From NCBI GenBank assembly GCA_016125225.1, contig WGME01000003.1, positions 310,001 to 374,000 on the forward strand: DNA of 64,000 bases, written 5' to 3'. Source of the DNA: a bacterium (GTDB lineage Bacteria > Planctomycetota > Planctomycetia > Planctomycetales > Planctomycetaceae). How positions within the stretch are numbered: the stretch's first letter is position 1; every line of letters starts with the position of its first letter. Below the pieces are notes generated by a model that was not told the DNA's origin, did not search any database, and saw nothing but the letters and a program-made list of their open reading frames with translations. A program made the translations under genes and the position numbers. This document shows, in pieces, positions 39,914 through 49,455 of this stretch.

Positions 39914-40285
39914 ATGCCGACGATTAACCAGTTGATTCGCAAGCCCCGTAAAGTTCAGCCGGTCCGTACCAAAACGCCGGTTCTCGAATCGTGCCCGCAA
40001 AAGCGGGGCGTCTGCTTGCTGGTCAAAACCACCACCCCGAAAAAGCCAAACTCGGCGTTGCGGAAGGTGGCCCGTGTGCGGTTGTCGAACGGCAAGGAAA
40101 TCACCGCTTATATTCCGGGTGAAGGCCACAACCTGCAGGAACACAGCATTGTGCTCGTGCGTGGTGGCCGTGTTCGCGACTTGCCCGGTGTGCGGTACAA
40201 GATCATCCGTGGCGTGCTCGACTGTCTCGGCGTTGCTAAGCGCCGCCAGGCTCGCAGCCGTTACGGAAACAAGCGTCCAAAATAA
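39914..40285 (+). CDS. rpsL: 30S ribosomal protein S12
   Basis: The product is 123 aa from the ATG at 39914: [20 protein letters not shown], the conserved [20 protein letters not shown] loop and [20 protein letters not shown] followed by [11 protein letters not shown]12 monitors decoding. At position 88, where most bacteria have Lys (GGRVKDLPG), this protein has Arg (codon CGC at 40175-40177). This is the classical streptomycin-resistance substitution K88R. Lys43 in TPKKPNS is kept. rpsG follows after 140 bases with a strong RNA helix. Confidence 0.97.
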   Translation: MPTINQLIRKPRKVQPVRTKTPVLESCPQKRGVCLLVKTTTPKKPNSALRKVARVRLSNGKEITAYIPGEGHNLQEHSIVLVRGGRVRDLPGVRYKIIRGVLDCLGVAKRRQARSRYGNKRPK

Positions 40286-40303
40286 GCGTGAAGTTCTTCG
40301 TCA

Positions 40304-40377
40304 GTCGACCGTACCCTCGGGGTGCGGTGCACCACAGAGCTGCAACTTGAACACCGCACTCCGAGAGTGTGGTCGAC
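40304..40377 (+). promoter_or_regulatory. Candidate S7 autoregulatory RNA between rpsL and rpsG
   Basis: The rpsL-rpsG gap folds into a long helix. An outer stem GTCGACC/GGTCGAC (40304-40310, 40371-40377) and a 5-by-5 internal loop lead to a 14-bp stem (40316-40329, 40352-40365, one G-T pair) capped by 22 bases. In E. coli, S7 binds the rpsL-rpsG gap to repress the str operon. A role here is inferred from position and structure. Confidence 0.5.
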
Positions 40378-40425
40378 GTGTCCGACAACCGATTCTCCAT
40401 CGATCAGTAGTATAGGTTCGCCCCC

Positions 40426-40899
40426 ATGGCCGAGCGGATGACCGCCAGTAAAACACAGCTCAAGCCCGATCCGCGGTTCGGTTCGCGTCTGGCATCGAAG
40501 TTCGTCAATTGCCTGATGTTCGATGGCAAGAAGAGCACAGCTCAAATTGTGTTCTACGATGCCATGGACATCATTGCGGAGAAGATTCCCGATCGGAACC
40601 CGATCGAAGTCTTCGAACACGCGGTCGATAACTGCCGTCCAGCAGTCGAAGTTCGCTCCCGTCGCGTGGGTGGTGCCAACTATCAGGTGCCGGTGCCGGT
40701 TCGCGAAAAGCGTCAGTTTACTTTGGCGATCCGCTGGATTCTGGCTGCTTGCCGCGGCAAGAAGGGGCAACCGATGTCCAAAAAGCTGGCCAACGAATTG
40801 ATGGCGGCAGCCCGTCGTGAAGGGACCGCTGTCACCACTCGTGAAAACATCCATCGTATGGCCGATGCGAATAAGGCGTTTGCCCACTTCGCCTGGTAA
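40426..40899 (+). CDS. rpsG: 30S ribosomal protein S7
   Basis: The 157-aa product is S7: [80 protein letters not shown] and the C-terminal [21 protein letters not shown]7 nucleates assembly of the 30S head and lines the E site. It lies between rpsL and a terminator that separates it from the fusA-like gene. Confidence 0.97.
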   Translation: MAERMTASKTQLKPDPRFGSRLASKFVNCLMFDGKKSTAQIVFYDAMDIIAEKIPDRNPIEVFEHAVDNCRPAVEVRSRRVGGANYQVPVPVREKRQFTLAIRWILAACRGKKGQPMSKKLANELMAAARREGTAVTTRENIHRMADANKAFAHFAW

Positions 40900-40943
40900 T
40901 CAGCAGTCGCCTTGGGATGCCCCGGCGACCACAACGTAGACAG

Positions 40944-40984
40944 CAACGGCGTGAGTCCTTTCGGGCTGACGCCGTTGTCGTTTT
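40944..40984 (+). terminator. Intrinsic terminator between rpsG and the fusA-like gene
   Basis: CAACGGCGT (40944-40952) pairs perfectly with ACGCCGTTG (40969-40977), an inner helix continues towards a TTTC loop, and TCGTTTT follows. This should end most rpsLG transcripts, so the EF-G gene is probably expressed at a lower level or from its own promoter. Confidence 0.75.
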
Positions 40985-41071
40985 AAGGAACGGCAATCCG
41001 GCTTGAGCTCACTGCTGTTCTGCCTGAGACGCTCGACTCAAGATTTTTGATGCCGCCGCAGGAACTCTCCC

Positions 41072-43156
41072 ATGTCTCGCTCGATTGAGAACATCCGCAA
41101 CATTGGCATCATTGCCCATATTGACGCGGGCAAGACCACGACCACCGAACGCATTCTCTTCTACACCGGCGAAACTCATCGCATGGGCGATGTGGACGAT
41201 GGCACCACCGTCACCGACTTCGACCCCGAAGAAGCCAAGCGGGGCATCACCATCTACTCGGCGGCCGTCAGTTGCCAGTGGAAAGATGTGTCGATCAATA
41301 TCATCGATACTCCCGGCCACGTCGATTTCACGGCCGAAGTCGAACGCAGTCTGCGCGTGCTCGACGGCGCCATCGTCATCTTCAGTGCTGTGGAAGGCGT
41401 CGAAGCGCAAAGCGAAACCGTATGGCGGCAGGCGAATCGCTACCATGTGCCGCGGTTGTGCTTCATCAATAAGCTGGATCGTATTGGTGCCAGTTTTGAA
41501 CGAACGTTCGGCCAGATTGAACGCCGGCTGCATGCCACTCCGGTCGCCTTGCAGATACCGATCGGTGAAGGCCCAGCGGACCGCCCGCATGGGTTTGAAG
41601 CCATCATCGATCTGATCGAAAACAAGGCGATGTACTTCGGCCCGGGTGATGATCAGGGTCGCACCATTGAGATACGAGAGATCCCGGCTGAGTATGTCGA
41701 CATCGCTGCCGAATGGCGGACGAAACTCCTCGATGCAGTCACCTTGTTCGACGACGACGCCTTCGCCGCCTTCGATGAAACGGGCGATGTCCCCGAAGAG
41801 TTGTTGCATCGGGCGATCCGCAAAGGAACGTTGAGCTACCAGATTCAACCCCTGTTTTGTGGGGCCTCGCTCAGCTATGTCGGCGTGCAGCCATTGCTTG
41901 ACGGCGTGATGCGTTACTTGCCCAGCCCGCTGGATGTGCCGCCGGTGCAGGGGACGAATCCCAATCCCAAAAAGACGGCTCCCGAGGTCCGCAAACCTGC
42001 GAACTCCGAACCGGTCTGCGGTCTGGTGTTCAAGGTCCAAGCCAGCCAGCATGCGGAACTCTGCTTCGTCCGTATCTATTCCGGAGTTCTGAAAAGCCGA
42101 TCGCGATTGCTCAATCCCCGCACGGGTGAAAAGGAACTCATCAGCCAGTTGTGGAAGATCCAGGCAAGTTCCAAGGCCCAACTCGAAGAAGCAGAAGCGG
42201 GCGATATCGTGGGCATCGTTGGCCCGAAGAACTCCGTCACGGGCGACACGCTGTGTGATCAGCAGCACGGCATCTTACTGGAATCGATCACGTTCCCTGA
42301 AACTGTCATCTCGATGTCGGTGGAACCCGAAACGAGTGCCGAGCGGAAAAAGCTTGAGGACACACTTCGCTTGCTGGGGAAACAAGACCCGACATTCATT
42401 GCCAAGATGAACGAAGACACGGGCCAGACGATGATCAGCGGCATGGGGGAACTCCATCTGGAGATTATCCGCAACCGCATGGAGCGTGACTTTGGCTTGA
42501 AGATCCGCGTGCATAAGCCACGTGTCAGTTATCGCGAAACCGTGCAGAAGACCGTGGAAACGACTGGTGTGTTTGAACGCCAGATTGCCAGTGGTCCTGC
42601 CTTCGCGGCTGTGAAAGTGCGGATTGAACCCCGCTCGGGCGACCAGCCGGTGATCATCAAAAATACGATGAAGCCAGGCACGCTGGCACCGGACCTTGAA
42701 AAGGTCATGATGCAAACGCTGGATGGTGAAAGCAAAGGAGCAGGCACTGTCGGCTTCCCGCTCATGCAGATTCAGATCACTGTGCTCGATGTCCAGCAAC
42801 GCGCTGGTGAAACGAACGATATCGCGATCACGGCGGCCACAGCGGCTGCGGTTCGGCAAGCTCTGGAAGATGCTGGACCGGTTCTTCTCGAACCAATCAT
42901 GAAACTCGAAGTGGTCACCCCAGAAGATTTCGTGGGTAACATCAGCGGCGATCTCAACAGCCGCCGAGCCACCATCATGAATACCGAACTGCGAGGGAAC
43001 TTCCTGGCCCTGGAAGTCGAAGCTCCCCTCTCGCAAATGTTCGGCTATTCGACGCAGATCCGCAGCCTGTCACAAGGACGGGCATCGTTCTCGATGGAGC
43101 CGCTGCGCTATCAGCCTGCACCACCAGAAGTCCTGCGGGAAATGCTCGGCGAGTAG
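41072..43156 (+). CDS. Elongation factor G, divergent EF-G2-type paralogue
   Basis: The 694-aa protein has all five EF-G domains. G1 is AHIDAGKTT (15-23), switch I has RGITI (57-61), G3 is DTPGHVDF and G4 is NKLD. Domain III has GMGELHLEII. Domain IV lacks the SGGRGQYG loop of translocating EF-G: the equivalent stretch (about residues 495-515) reads FERQIASGPAFAAV. FKVQ and FVRIYSG in domain II, ITFPETVISMSVEPE, and DPTFIAKMNEDTGQTMISGM resemble Borrelia EF-G2 (BB0691), as far as I recall that sequence. EF-G2 there works in ribosome recycling rather than translocation. A second EF-G gene is therefore expected elsewhere. Usual fusA position, but behind a terminator. Confidence 0.9.
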   Translation: MSRSIENIRNIGIIAHIDAGKTTTTERILFYTGETHRMGDVDDGTTVTDFDPEEAKRGITIYSAAVSCQWKDVSINIIDTPGHVDFTAEVERSLRVLDGAIVIFSAVEGVEAQSETVWRQANRYHVPRLCFINKLDRIGASFERTFGQIERRLHATPVALQIPIGEGPADRPHGFEAIIDLIENKAMYFGPGDDQGRTIEIREIPAEYVDIAAEWRTKLLDAVTLFDDDAFAAFDETGDVPEELLHRAIRKGTLSYQIQPLFCGASLSYVGVQPLLDGVMRYLPSPLDVPPVQGTNPNPKKTAPEVRKPANSEPVCGLVFKVQASQHAELCFVRIYSGVLKSRSRLLNPRTGEKELISQLWKIQASSKAQLEEAEAGDIVGIVGPKNSVTGDTLCDQQHGILLESITFPETVISMSVEPETSAERKKLEDTLRLLGKQDPTFIAKMNEDTGQTMISGMGELHLEIIRNRMERDFGLKIRVHKPRVSYRETVQKTVETTGVFERQIASGPAFAAVKVRIEPRSGDQPVIIKNTMKPGTLAPDLEKVMMQTLDGESKGAGTVGFPLMQIQITVLDVQQRAGETNDIAITAATAAAVRQALEDAGPVLLEPIMKLEVVTPEDFVGNISGDLNSRRATIMNTELRGNFLALEVEAPLSQMFGYSTQIRSLSQGRASFSMEPLRYQPAPPEVLREMLGE

Positions 43157-43161
43157 GAAGT

Positions 43162-43196
43162 AAAAAAGCCCGAAGATTATGGTCTTGAGGCTTTTC
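43162..43196. terminator. Imperfect hairpin between convergent fusA-like and DUF1501 genes
   Basis: AAAAGCC (43164-43170) pairs with GGCTTTT (43189-43195), continued inward by a few pairs around two mismatches. The A and T ends suit termination from either side of this convergent gap, but the T run is only four long. Confidence 0.5.
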
Positions 43197-43219
43197 TGCT
43201 GGCTGATCCGCACCCGTCC

Positions 43220-44590
43220 TTACAGCAATTCACGGATCAAGTCACCAGGTTCCAATGCCGGGATTGGTCGACCCGAATGGTTGAGGAAGCTGGCGTGGCG
43301 GTCGATGCCCAGCACATGGAACATGGTGTGATGGATGTCGGCGGGTGACACGGGGCGGTCTTGTGGGACTTCACCAAGACGGTTTGTTGACCCGACAATC
43401 TGGCCGCCTTTGACTCCGCCGCCCCCCATCAGGCAGAACATGGCGTTGCCCCAGTGATCGCGGCCGGGTGTGCCCATGCTTCCCGGGGGACCACCATTAC
43501 CGCCATCATTCATCCGCGGAGTACGACTGAATTCCCCACAGAGCATGACCAGTGTGTTCTCTAACATCCCGCGCTGGTCCAGGTCTTCGAGCAAGGCCGA
43601 ATAACCCTGGTCGACAATGGGCAATAGACGATCGTAACCGGCTTTCAAATCCCAGTGATGATCCCAACCGCCGAGATGGACAGTGACGAACGTTGTACCG
43701 GCTTCGACCAGCCGCCGGGCCAGCAGCATGCTTTGAGCCCAGCTATGACGACCATAGCGGTCTCGCATGCGAGGATCTTCCCGGCTGATATCAAAGGCCC
43801 GGCGGGCGTTATCGCCAGCCACCAGTTGATACGCCGCCTGATCGAAACGGTCCATGGCGTCAATCATGCCGGAATGATCGACATCACGCTGCAACTTATC
43901 GAACTGGCGAGCCAAGGCGGTGCGATTTTCGAGCCGTTCGAGCGACATCCCCCCGGGCATCTGAATGTTGTTGACCTGAAAATTCGCGGCGTTCGGGTCG
44001 CCTTCGGTTTCAAACGGGTTATGGGCCACACCCAGATAGTTCCCGCCGAAGTAGCCCGGCCGCAAACCAATGCTCATGGCATAAGGAACGGCGGCATGAG
44101 CGGGCATCCCCGGTTGACGCGACCCGGTCATCCGCGTGGCAATCGAACCGATAAAGGGAAATTTGCCCGGCGTGTCCGCACCACTGGCTCCCGGTCGGCC
44201 GGTCAGCAGAATATGGCCAGCGGCAAAGTGGTCACCATTTTCATGATGCAGCGAACGAATGATCGAAAACTTGTCGGCAATTTTCGCCTGCCGCGGATAA
44301 AGCTCAGTGATCTCCATGCCGGGGACGTTGGTCGGAATCGGGTTCCACAAACCACGATACTCCGCCGGGGCTTCCGGCTTCATATCGTACATGTCCATAT
44401 GGCCCGGCCCACCATCGAGCCAGACGAGGATGATGGACGTGTTTTTGCCCGAGGTCGACGACGCTTCTTTTGCTCGGAGCAATTGCGGCAGGCCGAGTGT
44501 ACCCATGCCCGCCATGCCGATTTTCAGAAACGAGCGGCGGGAATGGCCATCGCAATAACGACCGACCTGGTCTAAATCGACACGCAACAT
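43220..44590 (-). CDS. DUF1501 (sulfatase-like) exported protein
   Basis: From the ATG at 44590, with GAGG upstream, the product is 456 aa with a twin-arginine-type leader (SRRSFLKIGMAGMGTLGLPQ). DUF1501 blocks are SIILVWLDGGPGHMDMYDMK, PGMEITELYPRQAKIADKFS, RSLHHENGDHFAAGHILLTG and TLVMLCGEFSRTPRMN, followed by RDHWGNAMFCLMGGG. The fold is alkaline-phosphatase/sulfatase-like, but the activity is not established. Such genes are very numerous in planctomycetes. The TPR lipoprotein gene is upstream on the same strand with a 142-base gap. Convergent with the fusA-like gene. Confidence 0.92.
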   Translation of the reverse strand: MLRVDLDQVGRYCDGHSRRSFLKIGMAGMGTLGLPQLLRAKEASSTSGKNTSIILVWLDGGPGHMDMYDMKPEAPAEYRGLWNPIPTNVPGMEITELYPRQAKIADKFSIIRSLHHENGDHFAAGHILLTGRPGASGADTPGKFPFIGSIATRMTGSRQPGMPAHAAVPYAMSIGLRPGYFGGNYLGVAHNPFETEGDPNAANFQVNNIQMPGGMSLERLENRTALARQFDKLQRDVDHSGMIDAMDRFDQAAYQLVAGDNARRAFDISREDPRMRDRYGRHSWAQSMLLARRLVEAGTTFVTVHLGGWDHHWDLKAGYDRLLPIVDQGYSALLEDLDQRGMLENTLVMLCGEFSRTPRMNDGGNGGPPGSMGTPGRDHWGNAMFCLMGGGGVKGGQIVGSTNRLGEVPQDRPVSPADIHHTMFHVLGIDRHASFLNHSGRPIPALEPGDLIRELL

Positions 44591-44732
44591 CCTGACATCC
44601 TCATTCGAACCGGGCAGCGTGGAAACTGTCCGACGACACATCAACGGATGCAGATGTTATCGTCTGAAGAGACGCCGGTCAATGAGTGGTGTTCAGAGGT
44701 TCGGGCAGCGAGGCGTCAGCATCACAGGCCGG

Positions 44733-46367
44733 CTATTCCGCCTTCGCCGGCATCAGGCTGCGGGAGAGCACGGCAAACCGGTCGCGGTACGGGTCATCCG
44801 AATCCTGCACGCTGATGATCTTCTCGAACTCGGCTGTGTTGCCAGCCGTGTGGTAGGCATCCGCCAGAAGTGCTCGTGCCGGGTAAACCCACTGGCCGCC
44901 GCGGCGATAGCGTTTGAGGTATTCCTGCAATTGTGAGATCGCCGTCTCGGTTTCCCCGAGTTCATACTTACAGACAATGCTCCAGAAGAAGGCATCATCG
45001 GCCGCGCGGGCATAGGCCGGTTGCAGCGGCGGTTCTGGTGCCTGCGTGAACGAAAGTTGCCGAATAGTGACGTATTGAGACACAGCGTCGATGCGGTTGC
45101 CCAGCAGTTGTTCGGTGCGAATGCGAAGATGCCGTTGCGTTTCAATGCGCCGTTGAGTTCCCGTCTCGCGATCGTGTTCGTATTCCACCGGCACGATGAA
45201 GGGAATCAAGGCAGACTGATAGGCACGCAACCCGTTGGCATCGAGCGTTGCCATTCGCGCTTCGGAACGAATCGGGTCGCTCCAGACACCGATCTGATCA
45301 GCTGTTATTCCGGGAAAGGCCTGTGCGACTCGATCGAAGAGACTGGGACGGTCGGCCGTCGCTGAAGGGGGATCATACAATTGGCAAAGCATTTCGCCGG
45401 GGAGCAGCTGCTCCATCGACCACATCCGCTGTGTCCAACTGCGTAACGGCGTAATCACATCCACATGCAAGTTGGCAACTTGCTCGGCCGTCATCGCATA
45501 AGGTTGATCGGCTTGCGGACTCAACAGCGACAACCACTCGGGATGTTCCTTCAACTGCACCAGTGTCGCTGGTTTCTGGTTGAGTTGGGCCGCCGGTGGT
45601 TCGCCCGCTGGTACAGGGAGTCCCAAATCCAGATCGAACAGATAGACCTGGCCATCGACAATCACGCCGAACAGCCAGGGCTGATCCTCAACCACTTCAG
45701 AGGTTGGTCGCAAGACCACACAATCGATCCGCATCTGACGGAACAGACCGGCCAGGACCATCGCCCGATCTTCCGGCCGCATGCGTCCCACAATCAGGGC
45801 TTCGTAAAAAGTGAAGGGCAATTCGGGCTGATCAAAGCTGTTTAAGGCCAGGTTACGACAGCCCCAGTTGAAGACGGCCATCATGCGATCAAAATCGCTG
45901 TCGGCTCCTGCGGTCACGGACTCAGCAATTTTCTGCGCGAAGAAGGCCGCCCGAATATGCCGGCCATCGCCCCCATCGAAGATGTCGCCTTCCAACTCGG
46001 CTAGCAACTCAGGCGGAACGCGGTCGGCGGGAATCGCAGCGACGGATGTGGCCGCCGGGATCATTTCCGATGCTTTGGCTGCCACGAACCAGTTGTTGAG
46101 CACACTGACGGCGTCATCCAGCCGCGAATCGATGTTCAGGTTTTCGGGCTGCAGTTGATACAGAGCGCTACGGAGTTGATCTTCGATCTCCGCCAGACCT
46201 TGGTCGGTCTGTTCTTCGCCTTGGGCAGTTCCCGAGGATGGGGAATCGGAATTCGCTGGGGGAGCGGAACGAGACTGGCACCCGGCCCACAGCATTACCA
46301 GCAGGATCGGCAGCAGGACTGGCAGCCATTTGCTCCACCGTACGATTCCCCTCCTGCAACTTTCCAT
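44733..46367 (-). CDS. Lipoprotein with transglutaminase-like and TPR regions
   Basis: From the ATG at 46367 the product is 544 aa; the frame is open to 46520 but would run into the kdsA 3' end. The leader MESCRRGIVRWSKWLPVLLP ends in an apparent lipobox at C30 (LWAGC), though Trp at -3 is atypical. Residues 150-260 contain FDRMMAVFNWGCRNLALNSF and AGLFRQMRIDCVVLRP, similar to transglutaminase-like folds, but no Cys-His-Asp triad is evident. The C-terminus (ISQLQEYLKRYRRGGQWVYP) resembles a TPR. It probably resides in the periplasm. Function unknown. Confidence 0.72.
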   Translation of the reverse strand: MESCRRGIVRWSKWLPVLLPILLVMLWAGCQSRSAPPANSDSPSSGTAQGEEQTDQGLAEIEDQLRSALYQLQPENLNIDSRLDDAVSVLNNWFVAAKASEMIPAATSVAAIPADRVPPELLAELEGDIFDGGDGRHIRAAFFAQKIAESVTAGADSDFDRMMAVFNWGCRNLALNSFDQPELPFTFYEALIVGRMRPEDRAMVLAGLFRQMRIDCVVLRPTSEVVEDQPWLFGVIVDGQVYLFDLDLGLPVPAGEPPAAQLNQKPATLVQLKEHPEWLSLLSPQADQPYAMTAEQVANLHVDVITPLRSWTQRMWSMEQLLPGEMLCQLYDPPSATADRPSLFDRVAQAFPGITADQIGVWSDPIRSEARMATLDANGLRAYQSALIPFIVPVEYEHDRETGTQRRIETQRHLRIRTEQLLGNRIDAVSQYVTIRQLSFTQAPEPPLQPAYARAADDAFFWSIVCKYELGETETAISQLQEYLKRYRRGGQWVYPARALLADAYHTAGNTAEFEKIISVQDSDDPYRDRFAVLSRSLMPAKAE

Positions 46368-46482
46368 GTTCCGTCCGCACCCGTCATGAATGTTCAGATT
46401 CAACAGCCGACCGCGATCGTCGACCCGTCGCGGTATCTTACGGAACGGCAATGACTGCTCGCGAATTCCGCCTGCGAAATTC

Positions 46483-47352
46483 TCAGGAATTTGTCGTATT
46501 GCCCGCAGCCGACGCGTCAAATTCGAGCACCAGATTGCGAACTTGTGTCAGTTGCTGCATTAATTGCGGTAATTCCGCTAGGGGAACCATGTTCGGACCA
46601 TCGCTCAATGCGCGGTCGGGGTCGGGATGGGTTTCAAAAAAGACGGCGTCGCAACCGCAGGCCACAGCCGCCCGAGACAGGAATGGTACCAACTTCCGAT
46701 TCCCGCCCGTGGTCGCTCCACCGGGGATTTGTACGGAATGCGTGGCATCAAAGACCACTGGCGTACCGAAGCCCTGCATCACCGGGATACAGCGAAAATC
46801 GTTAATCAGGCGGCCATAGCCAAACATGGTGCCACGGTCGGTCAGCAAAATCCGCGGGTTACCAAAGGCCTCGCACTTCCTGACCACATGCACCATGTCT
46901 TCTGGGGCGAGAAACTGCGGCTTTTTGACGTTGATCACACGGCCGCGTTGAGCCGTGGCTGTGGCGATGGACTCGACCAGATCGGTCTGTCGTGCCAGAA
47001 ATGCCGGAACCTGCAGGACGTCACACACCTCGGCCACGGGGTCGGCCTGCTGTGGTTCGTGGACGTCTGTCAAAAGCGGTAACCCAAAACGTTCCTGGAC
47101 TTTACGCAGAATGTCGAGACCTTTTGACAGGCCCGGACCTCGGAAGCTGTCGACGCTGGTCCGATTTGCCTTGTCATAACTCGACTTGAAAACGATCTGC
47201 CAGTTGTGAGTGCGTGACAGATCAGCCAGCTTTTCGGCGACGGACAGGGCCAGCTCTTCACTTTCCAGCACGCAGGGGCCAGCGATGAAGAGCAACGGCA
47301 AACCGCGACCGCATTTCCACGGTCCCACAGAAACCGGTTGCATGGGCATCAC
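46483..47352 (-). CDS. kdsA: 3-deoxy-8-phosphooctulonate synthase KdsA, metal-dependent type
   Basis: The 289-aa protein is Kds[109 protein letters not shown]. It condenses arabinose-5-phosphate with PEP to KDO-8-phosphate for the inner core of lipopolysaccharide. Cys27 in AGPC, with His in DATHS and Glu in FFET, marks the metal-dependent class found in Aquifex; the E. coli enzyme has Asn instead. This supports a lipopolysaccharide outer membrane. Confidence 0.95.
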   Translation of the reverse strand: MMPMQPVSVGPWKCGRGLPLLFIAGPCVLESEELALSVAEKLADLSRTHNWQIVFKSSYDKANRTSVDSFRGPGLSKGLDILRKVQERFGLPLLTDVHEPQQADPVAEVCDVLQVPAFLARQTDLVESIATATAQRGRVINVKKPQFLAPEDMVHVVRKCEAFGNPRILLTDRGTMFGYGRLINDFRCIPVMQGFGTPVVFDATHSVQIPGGATTGGNRKLVPFLSRAAVACGCDAVFFETHPDPDRALSDGPNMVPLAELPQLMQQLTQVRNLVLEFDASAAGNTTNS

Positions 47353-47682
47353 GAATCCTTTCGCGGTTGTGCATTCATCCTGTCATTGAGTCACACACAG
47401 GATTGTAAGGAGAATCTGTCCCGGTCACTACTCCACAAGGGGCTGACCATTCGAGACTGCCGTTCCCGCAACAGGTTCCGAAGGGCCAGCTGCTTTTGTT
47501 CAGGTTACGGCACTTGTTGCCTGGAACATCGCAAAACCGGGGTGTGGGAAGACTGGGATGCTTAGGGTGTGTTTGCTGGGCATTCCCTCTACGAATTCCC
47601 TGCAGCGGTCCGGCCGGTTGTGTCGATACGACCGATTGAACGGTTTGTGTCGATTTCGCAGCGAATGAGGAAAGTACGTCCC
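47353..47682. other. Divergent intergenic region kdsA/SLBB gene
   Basis: 330 bases separate two divergent genes. The open frame to 47569 is a 5' extension without coding features. Promoters for both genes must lie here, but I could not single out hexamers. Confidence 0.4.
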
Positions 47683-49455
47683 ATGAAGGCGACCAGCCCG
47701 CGACGGATCGCATGGTACGCGTGGTTGGCCATGGGGTTCGGCCTGTCTTTGATGCCATCGGCCTTTGCCCAGGGACTGCCGCCGAAAGTCATTGTCTGGA
47801 ACAACCCGACGTCGTCCACAGTACCCGGTCAATTCGCCATTCTGGGGGAAGTCGAGCGGCCTGGCGTCTACTCTTCCGATGCCGTCGTCACTTTGCAGCA
47901 GCTGGTCACGGAAGCGGGTGGATTTCGCCCGCATGCCTCTCCGGCGGTCCGCATCATCCGATCGGGCCGGTCTGGTCAAACGTTGTTCTTTAATCCGAAC
48001 GGCCGGGACAATTTGCAGTCCGGTGATTACGTGGTGGTCGATCGCAATTTGCAGCCGGGGGCTGCGATGGCGGCTGACTCGCGGGTCTGGATTGGGTTGA
48101 GTGGAGTCAGTCGGCAACCGGTGGTCGTCCCGCTGGCACCGGAAGATGCTCAACTGGCCGTCCTGATGCGTGCCTTGGGGCAATCCGAACAGTTGGCCAA
48201 ATCGGCCGGGGTGATTCTGCCTCCCGGCGTTTCGTCCATCACATTGAATTCCCCGCTGCCGAATGGCACCGTGATCGTTTTGAATCCGAATTATCTGGTG
48301 TGGAGTGAACTCCCGGTATTCCCTGAAGCTCATCCGATTCCACAAATGGCTTCGGCTCCTCCCGTACCGCAATTCGCGACGATCGCTGAACCTGAACCGA
48401 CAGTTCCTGCGATTCCATTACCTCCCGTGCCGACGCCTCCAGGGTTGACGAACACAGCACCGGTGAACACCCCGTTTGACCGCGAACTCACGGCCTCGAC
48501 GCTGCCGTTCACAACGACTCCGGCCATCGAGACCCCAGCGAATCCGACCAGTCTCCCGGCACCGGGAAGCCGCCTGGCTCCTAGTAATCTGGCCCCACCA
48601 CCACCGCCATTGGAACCGGGCTATCAGGTTTCGACCAATCTCACGGATGCACTGCGAGAACGAATCGCGTCCGGAGACTCCGACATCGTGGGGGAAATGA
48701 CAACTCCTGCCCGTCAGTCTTCCCCGATGAATCTGTGGCAAATGCTCGGCATCGCCGGGACGGTTGTGTCGTTGATCGGTGTGGCCTTGGGAACCCGGCA
48801 GTATCTGGGACGCTCGGCTTCCGAGCATCTGGATGAAGCTCGACCCGCTCATTCTTCACGCATCAGTGCGGAGATGTTCTCGGAAGCGGCTGAACGTGCT
48901 GCCGAAGCTCGTCTGCAACGTCTTGAGCAAGACATCATGACGGCTCGGGAGTTGGCAACTCGGCCTGCGACTGTAACAGAGCCTGTGGAACATATCGCGC
49001 CGATCGTGCGGGAATCGCTGGCCGATCTGTTGCAACGTCGGACGCCGATTGTTGCCGAAGCGGTGACATTTCCCTCGGGCATGCAACTCGTCGCGCGAGA
49101 GCGTTCCAAGGAAACCCAATTCCGGATTGACGCCACTCATGACATGGCAATCCCGGCTCCACATTTGCCTCGCGATGCCTTTCCGGCTCCGGAAATCGAG
49201 TTTGAAGTCGATCTGGCGAGTGTGACGAAAGTGCCTCGACCGCATTTCGCGATCAAAGCCACACCACCCGCACCGGTCTCTGAGGCTTCGATCGAAACCC
49301 GTGGTTCAGCAACTTCCGCAGCTGTGCCAGCCATAGCACCCAAGCAAGAGATCGCGCAGTCCGAACCCCCGCGGGATATTCCGCTGGATGAGGATCGGTT
49401 CCAGACGCCGATTGAACGGGCACTCGCGCGACTGCAACGAGGGAGACCGTCGTGA
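47683..49455 (+). CDS. SLBB-domain membrane protein
   Basis: From the ATG at 47683 (GAGGAAAG upstream) the product is 590 aa. A signal peptide ends SAFAQ at about 29. An SLBB domain as in polysaccharide-export proteins follows at about 38-115 (GQFAILGEVERPGVYSSDAV, LVTEAGGFRPHASPAVRII). The next part is a second beta-rich region and a proline-rich linker at 215-330. One membrane helix occupies about 352-372 (MLGIAGTVVSLIGVALGTRQ). The remainder is a probably cytoplasmic tail with a predicted coiled coil (EMFSEAAERAAEARLQRLEQ). Its TGA stop overlaps the GTG start of the actin-like gene by four bases (GTGA). It probably links the periplasm to a cytoplasmic partner. Confidence 0.78.
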   Translation: MKATSPRRIAWYAWLAMGFGLSLMPSAFAQGLPPKVIVWNNPTSSTVPGQFAILGEVERPGVYSSDAVVTLQQLVTEAGGFRPHASPAVRIIRSGRSGQTLFFNPNGRDNLQSGDYVVVDRNLQPGAAMAADSRVWIGLSGVSRQPVVVPLAPEDAQLAVLMRALGQSEQLAKSAGVILPPGVSSITLNSPLPNGTVIVLNPNYLVWSELPVFPEAHPIPQMASAPPVPQFATIAEPEPTVPAIPLPPVPTPPGLTNTAPVNTPFDRELTASTLPFTTTPAIETPANPTSLPAPGSRLAPSNLAPPPPPLEPGYQVSTNLTDALRERIASGDSDIVGEMTTPARQSSPMNLWQMLGIAGTVVSLIGVALGTRQYLGRSASEHLDEARPAHSSRISAEMFSEAAERAAEARLQRLEQDIMTARELATRPATVTEPVEHIAPIVRESLADLLQRRTPIVAEAVTFPSGMQLVARERSKETQFRIDATHDMAIPAPHLPRDAFPAPEIEFEVDLASVTKVPRPHFAIKATPPAPVSEASIETRGSATSAAVPAIAPKQEIAQSEPPRDIPLDEDRFQTPIERALARLQRGRPS

